Source of the DNA: Salvator merianae
Taxonomy: Eukaryota > Chordata > Lepidosauria > Squamata > Teiidae
Assembly: GCA_003586115.2 (NCBI GenBank)
Contig: QVOM02000073.1
Span: 28,012,006 to 28,076,005 of the forward strand
Direction: 5' to 3'
Length of the DNA stretch: 64,000 bases
Under the pieces are notes generated by a model. The model saw nothing but the letters and a program-made list of their open reading frames with translations. It searched no databases and was not told the origin of the DNA. This document shows positions 25,008-37,019 of the stretch, piece by piece. Position numbers and translations under genes: made by a program. Within the stretch, counting starts at the first letter, position 1. Each line of letters begins with the position of its first letter.

Positions 25008-25619
25008 GTCTGGGCTAGACAGGGGCAGAGGAACATCAGGATTGGTTACCTGGACTTGGTGAAAAGGATGGGACTCAGTCGGAGGGATCCAGGGCAATGG
25101 ATGCCAACCACATGCACTTCTGTGCTATGGAGATAAGGCTGGGATGGGCCAGGGTAGATCAAGACCCCAGCAAACACTCATTTACATACAGACAATGGCC
25201 AACCATAAGAGACAAAAATATTTCCTGATGGGCAATCAAGACAGGTAAGCAAGATATTTACCTACTATTTTCTGTTAAAACATTGCAGTTTGCCAATATT
25301 TTGTAATGACAAAAATGATAGCTTTTAAATATGATTTGGCATTTTTATCAAAGTGTACCAGTTATATGTGTACAGTCTGCAGAGGTTTTCTATTGTTCTG
25401 AAGGAAGCTAACAAGACCTTTTAAGATAGATATGCAGATGTACTTCCTGGTAGGTGGAAGGTGGGGAGAGGGAGCCAAAGGAAAATTTTGCAGTAGTTTG
25501 TGCTTTTTAAAATGGAGTTTGTATTTCCAAGATGCAACAGGCCACTGCTGGTCCATTTCTTGTATTTTCAACATACCATAAGATGCCAATGTTCTATGTG
25601 CCCACCCTGACACAAGGTT

Positions 25620-28010
25620 GCTTATGCCTTATGTACCAAAAGGTGCATAAATTCATATTTAATAAGGTAGTCCTGTAACAAGGCCCAATCCTGCTTTGTA
25701 CCTGATAGCAGACAAAATTGGCAAGTGGCATGCATTACATAATGCTGACTTTTTGTTATTGTCTTTTTTTTCCTGTAGATAGAAATGCATCTTGGAAATG
25801 GTTAGATATTAGAGACTGGCTAATAATGAAAAGAGTACAAGCTGGAGGCCATAATTTTCTATGTGGAGATTCATTTCCTCCCTCTGATCTACTGCAAATC
25901 ATATGCTTACCCTGAGGAAGTAAGGCAGCATGGCGTGCAAGGAATTCAGTTCTGCAGCATGCACTTGGTTTTCAAGTTAACAAGGTAGTTTGTTTGTTTT
26001 CAGCTGTTTATCTGTTGACCTGAAGATCTCCCATTTCATTTTACCACAGTTTTCTATGTTTTTGCTCTGCTTTACAAGAAATCCATCAATCCTCAACTAT
26101 ACCAGAGGTAGATAAGTGTAAGGTTTCACCCATACCAAGCCCAGAATATGCTGGTGAGGATACTGGAATGAAACCAATGGTTGGAGAGAATGCATGCAGT
26201 ATTGACCACATGATTTGTAGTTTTCTTATGACCAATAATACTTGACATGGTAGTCCAGTGATTTTTTTATTTATTTGATATATGTGTATGTGAATGAGTA
26301 GATGTATCCATGCACATGTGAATACTTAAGGGGCAATAGCTTGAGACAACCTAGTTTGAAAATGTGCTCTGCATAAACTTTCAATAAGGTCTCCCATGAA
26401 TCAGATTAATTTTACAAAGAGTCCAAGCAATCCTTATAAACCTGCATCAAGAAGTAATTAGAAGTACAAGGTTTTATGCTTCCACTGCACATATTTGTGC
26501 TGTTGTCAGGTAAAATAAATAAATAATTAAAACAACATTTTTTTTCCAGTTATCGAGACTTATACTCTCAGACTTGCATCACATCTTTCAAATTGTTACA
26601 ATATTTTTAGATTTACACTTAAGGAAATGAAGTCCAAGTAAGCATGTGCATTACAGAAGTAAAAAAAGAATGTTCTTTTTTCCCTCATATTTTCTGCATG
26701 ATTACTGTAAAGCATAAAAAGGGTCTTTGTCCACAAAACCCAGCAAAATTGGTAAAGAATGAGTTCTGCGTTTAACTAATGGACACCATATCCCCTATCA
26801 AGCTTGGCAAGTGTTCCTCAGGTACATAAATATCACATTTTAGGTACAGAGTGATTTATTGATTTATTGATTTATTCCAGTGACAGTGGTTATTGAACTA
26901 AAAAGTCCATCTTTTGTTACAGACATTACTCTGAGCATGTGTACAACAGGCTTGCATACACAAAAGAACATGTATCTATGGACTTATAGACTTTGAATTG
27001 TACAACTGTATGGATTTTCTGAATTGGCTCACGGAAAGCACCTGGAAAGCATTGCAAAGAAAAGTCATCTTGGGAGGAGAGCCAGTCCCCATTTTCAAAC
27101 CGAGAATTTTTCCCTTTACTTCCCCCCGCACACACACACTTTCCAAACTTCATTCTAGGACAGAAGTAGTTTGCAGTAAGCAGGAAACCCTCAAGGCATG
27201 TTGTAACTGTCAAGAGGTAGCCCTATGTTTTCACCTGGATTTTTTTTGTTTTGCTAACATTGACTTGCACAGTGTTTGGGGGAATAGGTAGATTTGATTG
27301 TTTCTTAGGTTCAGTGCCCCTCCAGTCCTCCACCAACTTGATTGGAGCAGTCTTCTTAATTTACATTTAACCTGTAAACAAAATGCAAATCTATAGCTCA
27401 CTTCACCTATTGCTTACCCCATCCAACTCCTGCTTAGCAATAAGCAATACTTTTAAACTTGTAAGTTTAATCACACCTATCAGAAAAGAGAAATTTCAAG
27501 CAATCTCTTGTCCAATGACCTGCTTGTTTTATTTTTAGTGGCACCAAAAGGGTGTAAAAGAAAGGGTTCCCAGTATGGAGTGAACTTGCTGGTCTTTCTC
27601 CCCTAAAGTGATGAACTCACTACAAAATCTCAGAAGAAAGAAGAACTGCAAGGTCATCCATCCCATCCTACTGAAGAGGTGCAGACTATCAACCTGTATC
27701 TGCCTCTTTGCCTTTCTGGAAACTTAAAACCTTGGGCATATTCTTTTCCCTTTCTCCCAAACCAAAGCTTAGTGTTAGCCTGAGATTTTGAGACTGAGGA
27801 AACTCATTGGCTCCTTCTGTCTCCTGGAATGAGAATGACAAGCTCTAGCATCTCTGAAGATTCTTGCCACCTTTAAGGTTTATTTGCATGCTGCTCTGCA
27901 GCCCTGCTAAGCTTAATTTCATTGCTATGCAGCTTTGCAGCTTTGCTGAGTGGAATCACTGAGAAAGAGGGATCCACCCTCTCTCTCCCTTACTGATATC
28001 TGGCTACAGG
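25620..28010. other. non-coding stretch
   Basis: No gene recognised. A polypyrimidine tract ending in TGTAG at about 25786 looks like a splice acceptor but leads into no identifiable exon. A short TTTATTGA tandem lies near 26860. Confidence 0.5.
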
Positions 28011-28203
28011 TAGTGACAGCCCATGACTTTAAGAGTGCCTGTTCATCATGCATGGGAAGTAAGTGATCGCTGTTTGCAGGGCCTCTGGGCCTCCGTACTG
28101 TTGCACCTGCTGCGACAGTACAGAGGTCCAGCGACCCTGCAAACAGTGATCATTCACTTTCTGCGCATTACAAACACCCGCCCTTAAAGCCACAGGCTGC
28201 TGC
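28011..28203. mobile_element. hairpin MITE flanked by a 10-bp direct repeat
   Basis: The arms (about 28017-28100 and 28117-28200) are inverted copies over roughly 80 bp, with the blocks CTGTTTGCAGGG and GTACTGT in both. TGGCTACAGG occurs at 28001-28010 and again at 28204-28213, immediately flanking the hairpin, so it probably includes the target-site duplication. An 8-bp duplication within it would suit hAT. There is no coding content. Confidence 0.8.
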
Positions 28204-28213
28204 TGGCTACAGG

Positions 28214-30642
28214 ATATCCATGACTGGACTTTTGCTGCAGATTCTAGGATCTCTATCCAAGGTGCAAGATACCATGTATTCAGCATTGGTGCACCTTTAG
28301 GCTTATGGTGTGGATAGATCCCTCCATTTGACTTTTTGAGCTCCTGGTACTCAGTTTCTGGACTCTGCGATAGGGGCAGAGATCGTGCTCCTCTCTCCAC
28401 TTTCCCTTTATAGTTTGGTGAAGACTATCCTGGGAGAAGACTTTGAGGGTGAGAACTTGCTTTTTGTTGCCCATGCTTGTTATTTTTCATACTGAGAATA
28501 GCGTTTTGTGGGTGGATTGTAGGGACAGATTGGTTGGTGGGCATCTTTACCCAGGATCTGAAGCCAAGACAGTCAGAAAATGGGACAGATATATTTTACT
28601 GGTTAAGTTGGGAGGAGTGGGCCTCAGACAACTCAGAAGACTGGGCTGTTAAAATCGTTAGGGACCTTTGTTACATCGCAGCACATACACACCCAAGGAG
28701 ATAAAGAAACATCCTGTTTCCACTCAGGGCAGCAGCAGTCTTTAAACTTCCCTCAACAGTATCCTTGCCATTGTGTTGCTCCATTTTAACTTTGATATGT
28801 TTTTTTTTATTTCTGAACCTGTCTGATAATTGTATTATTGCCAAAGGCAGGTGCCTTGTTGCTGGCTATTGCAGTCACTCAATATTTTTTTTCTTATTGT
28901 TTTTAATAAAGGTTATTTTTGCATTCATTACTGCCTTAGAACACCTTCCTATTCCCTCTCATTTGGGTAACACACACCAATCAATTGCAATCTGCTTTAC
29001 GCCAACCTATTAGCCTTAAAGATCCTGCTGGAATAATTGGAGATGAATAATTTCCTCCCCCCAAACCCAGTCTATTCCTTCTTCTTGTTTTGTTGGTGGC
29101 TCTATTCACATAGAGGTTTTAAAACAAACAAACAAAAAAAATCTGAGGCAACTTAAAGATGGATAGCAGGTGGAATCATTCACAGGGCAATCTGTTCTTG
29201 CCCTCTCATGAACATACTGGGGCTGCACCCTGATGGGGTGCAAAACCTGGGATTTTCCCAAGGCTATGTTGGGATTGGCAGATGTGTCCATGACAAACCC
29301 AATATATCCACAGGATATTGGGATATTGGAGTAATATCCTGCAATAGCATTACTGTGGGAAAATCAACTCCCAACTCAATTAAAAAAAAAAAAAAAATGT
29401 AATAGAACTTACCTGGTCTAGATGCTTGCTCCCGGAATCTGCCATTTTGAAAATGGTTACCATGCATGTGCAAGGCCAAACTGGACCTAAAATTGCACAA
29501 TTTCTGGCTTGCCCCACATGGTTGCCAAGCCATGTGGGCAACTAGCAATTATTCCAGAAGTGTTTTTTTTTTTTTTTCCCCAGAATATCTCTAAATAGTG
29601 TTATATTTAAATGCTGTCTCAAGGCCACATAGGATAGAACAAGTGGATTAGAGATAGGATGTGAATATGAGGGTCACATCCTAGTGTCTCTAAGACCCTA
29701 GCTTCACTTGTGGCTTATCTAGTGCTTTAGGATAGCTTTGGAGGGCAATTTATTTGTAATATGTGTTTATGGAGGTCACAGAGTAAGTAGTAATAACATG
29801 TTCAGTGTGCTAGTCTGATGGTCATGCAAGAAGGGAATTCATGTTGAATGTGCGTGCCTTTGCTGCAGTCCATTAGAAAGTAGTCTCCCATAGAATTCAG
29901 TGATTGCTCCATGCAAGCAGTGTCATCATCTCCTGTAGGTATGAAGCATTTCCCCCCTTCTAAATATGCACAAGTGCTCAAGTGAATATAAGATTTTATG
30001 CTTAAGTAAATATAATCATTTCTTTGGTACTTAAGTGGATTATGAGTATTCCTATAAAGCAGTTATGCACTTAAACATAATCTTTAAAATAAGCAAAAGG
30101 CAAAACAAAACTTAATTGAAGCTTGTGTGGACCAATCACTGCATTTTCAGGAGTTTTCCTCAGATGGAATAGGCAAGCACACGGACTGTGCTATTACTAC
30201 TTCCCTAAATTAATTTTATAAGCGAATTGCCTTAAAAATGAGTCTAAACTGCAAAGTAAGCCACTAGTTTAGCTAGGGTTACCGCACTCTGCAGATACTA
30301 CAAATTAACCAGTACTAAATGCACATCAAATATGATTTCAGATATTTAAATATAATCAGCACACTGTGAAAACAGTTTGAATATGCATTATAAGTTGTGT
30401 GCAGCCAGACTCCAAGACATTTTTATATGCTTCTTTTGCTACATGTGAATGCAGCCAGAGACCCCTGACAGTAAAATGGGTAGATACACTCTGTAGGACC
30501 ATTAGGTTAAGCTACCTGATGCTTACATGGATTTTTATCAATCTTTTGAGATTTACACAAAGATAAGTGACAAAGAAAACAGAAACCCTGATTAAGCTAT
30601 CACAGAATGGCAAACAGAAGTAACAAACTCTCTAGGGACATC
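28214..30642. other. non-coding stretch
   Basis: ORFs up to 123 codons extend from the hairpin MITE and carry no domain. A and T runs occur at 29382-29397 and 29562-29577. No gene recognised. Confidence 0.5.
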
Positions 30643-30824
30643 GGCCCTTTCTGCACTGAACCTTATTCTGGGATATATCCAAGAACAAGGGACTGACATC
30701 TACATGTGATTGCAGACTATGGCAGGTCCTGCCTAAGGCCTGCTGTAGTTTGCATTAGCACGTGGACAGCAGGCTCCTATATTCCAGAATATATTACAGA
30801 ATAACGGCCAGTGCTGAAAGGGCC
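30643..30824. mobile_element. MITE of the GCCCTTTCTGC family, copy 2
   Basis: Left end GGCCCTTTCTGCACTG; right end inverts to GGCCCTTTCAGCACTG, so 15 of 16 terminal bases match. The interior aligns with 15950-16111. It is 182 bp long and non-coding. Confidence 0.85.
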
Positions 30825-30827
30825 TAA

Positions 30828-30945
30828 GATTGTATATTGTATTGTATGTTCATTGTGTTTTATCTGTTACAAATGTTAGTTTTTTACTGTTGTACCCACC
30901 CTGGGATCCTCTGATGAAGGAAAGAAGGAAAGAAATATTGATTCC
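30828..30945 (+). repeat. possible CR1/L2-type 3' UTR end
   Basis: The run TTTTACTGTTGTACCCACCC, then GGGATCCTCTGATGAAGG, resembles the conserved 3' terminus of CR1/L2 elements, and ends in a GAAA-type tail. No coding part is attached. Confidence 0.4.
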
Positions 30946-30988
30946 TTAATTATCTGCCAACAGAGAAGAAAATCCAGGAAGCAGGAAA

Positions 30989-31560
30989 CTAAGGCAACAT
31001 CTCCACTTCCAGTGGAGGCAGTTTCATTTGGGCAGATGGGGAAAGCACCCCAATAATGTAACCTTCTGCATCTCCATTTTAGAGTGAGGATGGGAAGTAA
31101 CTGTCAGCAGTCATGCCAGAAAACAGTCCATACAATTGTTTCAAATACACCTGCTGCTACCAGAAAAGGAGACAGTCAGCAGGTAGGAATGTGCATGAAA
31201 AAAAAAATCATTTTTGATTTGCTTTTGAATGAAAAATTGTATTTTCGCTTCATCAGCAAATTTTGTTGTCGAAAAATGCATTTTCCGCATTCATTTCCCC
31301 ATTGAAAATGCCATTTTAAACAGAGCAAAAATTGTGAAAATTCGATGAATTTCATTTTTCACAAAATAATAGGTATTTTTGTTTTCATTCAAAAACTGTA
31401 AATGCAAAAAAAGTCATTTTTGTTCTGATGCAAAAATTTGTGAAAATGAAATTTCGAATGAATTTTTGAATACGAATTGAAGTTTGCACATCCCTATCAG
31501 TGGGAGCTTTCTTTGACCTTTTGAGGTACTCAGAAATGATAAATGGAGATGTAGCCTAAG
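30989..31560. mobile_element. inverted-repeat element (CATCTCCAYTT family), copy 1, interrupted
   Basis: CTAAGGCAACATCTCCACTT at 30989-31008 and the inverse of 31541-31560 (CTTAGGCTACATCTCCATTT) match at 17 of 20 positions. The hAT-like MITE at 31184-31496 sits inside. Similarity to the second copy continues past 31560 to about 31625, so these repeats may be subterminal. Confidence 0.6.
31184..31496. mobile_element. hAT-like MITE, nested, copy 1
   Basis: Ends TAGGAATGTGCATGA and, inverted, TAGGGATGTGCAAACTTC. The flanks TCAGCAGG and TCAGTGGG match at 6 of 8 positions, consistent with a decayed 8-bp hAT duplication. The interior is AT-rich, with repeated GAAAATG/AAAATTTG-like blocks and extensive self-complementarity. 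It is related by its termini to 54047-54501. Confidence 0.75.
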
Positions 31561-31649
31561 ACTGCAACCACATGTAGCTCTGGTAAGACATCTCTTTCTG
31601 ATAATCTGGCCTTTTCTAAGTCTGCTCTGAAAGCCTTGATGAGCCATTC

Positions 31650-34600
31650 AGAAATCCAAGCCTATTGACTGCACCACTCTGAGGATGTGTTCAGACTTGT
31701 TATTCACCTTCTGAGTGCATGTAAGCCATGGAGTCCATAAAAGTCTTACCTGGAAGGTGCCTTTGCACCTCTACGCAGCTGCCTGGATCAACTGTCTTCT
31801 CATTATGTGGCCAAAGTATTTGAGCTTCAGCTTCAGTATTTGTTCTTCCAGTGAACAGTCAGGGTTGATTTCCTTTACAATTGACTGATTTGATCTCCTT
31901 GCAGTCCAAGGGACTTTCAAAAGTCTTCTGCAGCATCACAGTTCAAATGTGTTGACTCATGGATGGTTATCCTTTCTTACGACACACAGATGATAGATCT
32001 TTTTCAAAACCTGAATTCCACTTGTCTTTAGGAGAGCAAGGTGTATCTATAGGATTTTAATAGCAGCTAATTGCATAATTATATTTGATTTATTACCTTA
32101 GCCATTACAAATGAAGATTGCTAATTCCATAATTAATTTGAATAGATGGGTATTTAGCAAAACATACCTTCTTGTATGCTAGTAGCTGCCTTTCCAATAT
32201 GATTTGGCAAGTTTGACAATCACTTATTTTTTCCCCCAAATTTGTGGTATTTAAGGAAAATTGTACCATTCAGATCTGCCTTTGCCTTGTTACTGACAGT
32301 TGCTCATCACTTAAAAGGATATTGCATCATCCTGTCACCACAGTAACACACTGTGAGTTGAGTAATAGAAGCTCTTTATTCCCAAACTGAAGCAGAACAA
32401 ATATTTGATAATAGATTCAATGTATTATTCTACTGGTCTATCCCTATTGATTCTCTTTCTTTTAGTTCATTCCCCATGTTATTCTTCAGAAAAGTGGATT
32501 GACAATAATTCTATTTTTCTGTGACTATGTTTATACCACAATGACTTCTGTTAGAATTTTTGTTGAAGAAAGCCTCTTTGACCCTATATTTATGCTTTGA
32601 AGGTTTCATAGGATCCAGCTTCATTTCCCATGTTGTTTAGCAGGTGCTTTAAATTACTGGGTGAATTCATTCAGGAAATAAGGTTGTCTTACAGCTTAGG
32701 CCAGTAAACCAGCTGAAACACCACATGATCGCCAAAGACAGCCCAAGTTCAGTGACCTCCTACTTGGATTTGAAAAAAGTTTGGAAATCTAGTTGGTAAA
32801 AGAAAAAGAAAAAGAAAAAGAAAAAAGAGCTGGGAGTTAATAGATTTATTATGCCAGGATGCTGCCAACTTCTCACTGGATCTCTTTGGTCCATTTTCAA
32901 GGCTAATTGAAAGTTCCACTTTTTACCTTTAAAGATCATCATGGTTTGGGAACCTTTCTTTTCACATGTGTTCTAAGTAAAATATGATCTGGAAATAAAA
33001 AAATATTTTTTGGAATATTTTTCCCCAGTGATAATTCTTCCTAGTCCTCAGCAAATATATTTTTATATTCCTTTGTTGTTGTTGTTTTCTTTTTGCTATA
33101 ATTTAAACACTAAATTGCAGCTGTAATTACAATATCATAAGCACTTGCCATGTATCTTGTCAAGAAATCCAGATTTGTAACATTAACTTGATGACAAATA
33201 TTGTGATGGAATCTGAGAAGTATATAAAAAGAAGACTTGCCAATCTCTTACTAAAAAGCTCTTTTTTTTTTTTTGTTCTAGTGTATAGGGATATTTACTA
33301 CAGGTTTAATTCTTACCATTGTAGCTGTGTATTGCATTTCATTGTATTTCAGTTGTGATTGTTGCAAGAATTGTGATTATTGCAATTCTTGGTTTAGATT
33401 TTCCAAGCTGTTTTAGATGATCTTTAAAGACATACTTCACATTCACACCTCAAAATATTCTCTTTAGGGTTTTTTTTTTTTAACTCATATTATATTATAT
33501 TATTTACTTTTAACATTTGTTTCCTACCATTCACCCAAAGGTCCCAGGGTGGGTCATAGCATATGATTAAACACAAAAACATATTTAAAATGTCAATATT
33601 TAAAAACTTATTTAACATACTTTTTCTCCCTCCTTTTAAAACAATGAATGAAAAGTTTGATATTGTTATCAAATTGCTTAGCTCATCCTCAGGCTATTTG
33701 ACACAGGATGGGAAATCAATGTAAAAATTATATAAAAATAGAGTATTTTTACCATTTTCTTAGTCAGTCCACATGAAAAATTTGCTTGAAAACAATACCA
33801 ATCATACTAGAGCTAATACTGATTTGAAGTATAATGTTATTTATGGAATTTATCACCCACTTTCCTTCTAAAAAGCATAGGCAGTGCAGATATTTTCCAA
33901 TTTATCTCCATGTCTTCTTCAGGAAAGAAGCTCAGTAATATATTTTGTTAGGAAAAAGATAAGAAAAAAAGAAGGAAGGAAGAAACATGAAATGAAATAG
34001 TGGGGCAAAACTATTCAGGATGATGCTTGAGGGGTGTAGAGTATATATGTATGTTTGCAAAATGGGAGCAGGTTATCTGGCAAATAGGGGGGAAATAAAG
34101 GGAAAAAATACTGGGAAATTATGGGAGAAATGATGACAGTGATTGCAAATCATTGGGTGCTAGCTGGCCAAACAAATAAATATATAAATCCATACCCAGA
34201 GTCATGTTCACACTTCTTGAAGACAAGATACAAGCAGCAAGTGTGTTAACTGATGCAGAACTGCAGACATGCAGTCCCTTTTGATATAGACCTGTCAGAA
34301 GCTAATCTGAACTTTTGGCCTATATTCACCCCAAGGCAACTTCAGTTCAAGTATATCTGAACCTTCTATACACCTATGACAGCAAATTTTCTAAATGATG
34401 ATTTTTGACATCTCCCAGAACACCTTTCGTTTTCACAGTAACTCTCTTTATGAGTTGCTATTTTATCTGGTAATGATTATAACACACACACAAGAAAAGT
34501 TTGGAACAACCCTGCTAGTTCAATCCAGCTGCATAAATGTTTGCTGGCCTTGATAAAGGTATAGTTACTAGTATGCCTCTCATGGCCAGCTGCTGGAAGA

Positions 34601-35994
34601 TTATGAACAAGGTAAGTTTTCTTGTGCTCATGCCCTGACTGTGGAATTCCCTATGTAATTGGTTGTCCAACATGAGAATGAGCTATTGAATTAGAAAGGT
34701 CACTTGCACAATACCTTATATCATGGTATACAGGTGTGTTGATATCACAGAGAATGATGTTGTATGGAGCTTTACATGGAAATGAGGAATTCAGAGTTCA
34801 GCACTCAGCTAGCACTTTTATCTTTGGGCACTTACTTTTAAATTACCATAACTGAGAACTTATTGTGAGTATAAAATAGGAATGAGGAGAGAATCATACT
34901 CCTTGGGTAAAAAAGTAAGATGTAACTACAAATAAATGTATAATTAGCAGCAATTGAGCATTGAGTTTCTGGCTTTTGTTCCAAGATGGGCTTTGTCCTT
35001 TTACCTTCATTAGAAATTTTAGCAAAGCTCAATTTTTCTTTTTCTTTTTCTATGTTCAGAAGGTGTCAGCATTATAAACATATCTACTGTGCTGCCATCT
35101 TTGCCTCTGTTCTGGACCCAGCCATCTCTGTTATCCTTCATTAGAGAGGCTGCATTTCTCCTGTGTTGTGGTTGATTTCTGCATATGTAGATAGCTCTCT
35201 GCTGAGAACTGTTAGTTTTGAGAGCTCAAGGTTATAGTAGTGTGAGCATATACAACTGCAATCTTTGGGCTCTTTTACCAAATAAGGCTTGTTAACATGG
35301 CTAATACGTTTCTGCCTATGCCTGTTGAGAGAAATCTGAAGAAGTGATTTTGACATAAAGTGAGCCCCCCGCCAAAAAAAGATGCAAAAACAGAGGGGGC
35401 AATGTAGTTTTCCTGAAAATAAAACAGCTTGTTAAATTATTATACCTATATTTTCTGTTGCAAGCAAATAGCTGCCTATCCCTTACTTAGTATGTAAGAC
35501 ATGGCTGACCTTTTTAATAATGTGTTTTGTAGCTTTGTCTCTATGCAAATAAGACACATAATACATGGACTATTTCCCAGAGGAGGACAAAGGATAGGAT
35601 GTCAATTGTCTAATAGTTGTTAAATGAAATAAGTTTAAAGAGAGTTTTGTTGTCCAGAGATTGATTGCCATTTGGCAACCAGCATGTTTTGGCTTGGATA
35701 GATAATCTAATGCATTGGATCCTGTGACAGAAGTTCCATTTCTCTCCCCCTCTCTTCCTTCCTCCTTCTCTCTCTCTCCTTCTCTCTCTCAGTACACTGT
35801 GGTCAGATCTACAGACTATATTTTCATATTTGTAAGAATATGATAATTATTATAATATTCTGTCTACACAGTTCTCTACAGCTACTATATGCCAGCTTCC
35901 AGTTAGCAACTCTGTCTGAAATTATTAGAAATTCTACAGTCTGGAAAAAAGTTGTCGATCCAGTAGGACTCTTGCTTGGGTTAGCTGAATTGGC

Positions 35995-36056
<62 letters not shown>

Positions 36057-36812
36057 CTGTACCTTTATGTTGCTGTTCGCCATGAACTGGTTTCTGTATG
36101 CAATTCTGTGTCTAGAAGCACTGTGCCTCTGAATATCTTTTGCACAGGACAAAGATAAAAAGGAGAAAAGAAAAAAGATGCCTTCATGACCTGCCTGTAG
36201 GCTTAGTAAAAACAAATGGTCCTTCTATACTAAAACCAAAGAAGCACTTCCTAAGCTTCCCTCCTTTGTGTGTTGTGTTGAATGTAAAATAGTTAGGGAC
36301 AAACTCAAGATGCAACAAAAATGGAAGGACCAGAAACATTCATATCCTAAAGAAAAATAGAAGAGGGCTAATAATAGTAAAAGTTAGGAAGAAAGAAGGT
36401 GCATCTACCACAGGAGAAAGTTTTTCTCCCGTTTTCAGAATACTGGAATCAGATGACACCCATTGAAACTGATTCCTGGATAAATTAGGACAGACAAAAG
36501 TGTTTCCCCCCCCCCCTTCTAACACAATGCATAGTTAAACTTAGAATTCATCACCACAAGATATGGTGTTTGTTACCAGCTTGGAGAGTGATAGCAGCAG
36601 GAGGTAGTATGCATCTGAAAACCAGTTGCTGGAAGACTGCAAGCAGAAGAAGCTGTGGGTACATGTCCTGCTGGTGGGCTTGTTATGTGGCTAGTTTTGA
36701 TGCATTTTTGATGTATTCTAGAATTACATTTCCTTCCATGTTCCACTGCAGACTCAGGGCCTTTCTTGACTTTCCATTCTAGCGCACCCTTGTTATTTCC
36801 AAAAGCCAACTG
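31650..36812. other. AT-rich non-coding stretch with microsatellites
   Basis: No gene recognised. It contains an (AAAAAG)n patch (32800-32826), a possible reversed LINE 3' UTR (about 33480-33680, with GTCCCAGGGTGGG), a CT-rich patch (35757-35790), an (AAT)n array (35996-36056) and a C run near 36506-36516. Confidence 0.5.
35996..36056. repeat. (TAA)n microsatellite
   Basis: About 20 uninterrupted trinucleotide units. Confidence 0.95.
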
Positions 36813-37017
36813 CTGCTGCCCCATCTCCATTTGCAGTATTAGGAGATGCCTTCAAAGAGATCATGTGCACCATTTTGTGGCATGATCATTCACAGAGGCA
36901 CCTCTAAAGCAGGGTGGTTTCTTCTCAACCTGCATTGAGACACTGCAGAAAATGGTATCTTCTTGCTCTGAAATGAACATGAGGAGGGTGTAGAAAGAAG
37001 TGGAGATGTGGTCTCAG
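36813..37017. mobile_element. inverted-repeat element (CATCTCCAYTT family), copy 2
   Basis: CTGCTGCCCCATCTCCATTT at 36813-36832 and the inverse of 36998-37017 (CTGAGACCACATCTCCACTT) match at 15 of 20 positions. The right end and the following 60 bp align with 31541-31625 (GCAACTACATGCAG against GCAACCACATGTAG). This copy lacks the hAT-like MITE. Confidence 0.5.
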
Positions 37018-37019
37018 AC

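Larger units (their letters stand above)
24491..25619 (-). mobile_element. LTR-like repeat, copy 1 (probable solo LTR)
   Basis: It shares most of its length with 51241-52596 in the same orientation. Read on the minus strand it begins near CCTTGTGTCAGGGTG, has a TATA box (25007-25000) in a block ending CAGACTATAAAAA, and an AATAAA signal (24621-24616) about 385 bp downstream. This is the promoter-to-polyadenylation order of an LTR. No gag, pol or env remnants adjoin it, so a solo LTR of an endogenous retrovirus or related LTR element is the simplest reading. The exact ends are uncertain because similarity runs a few bases past the expected TG. Confidence 0.65.

Noticed and set aside
25786..25920. 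Exon-like segment after a strong polypyrimidine acceptor (TTTTTTTTCCTGTAG) with a GAAGTAAGG donor-like end
   Set aside because: The one open frame ends in a stop just before the donor, the product is unrecognisable, and there are no neighbouring exons.
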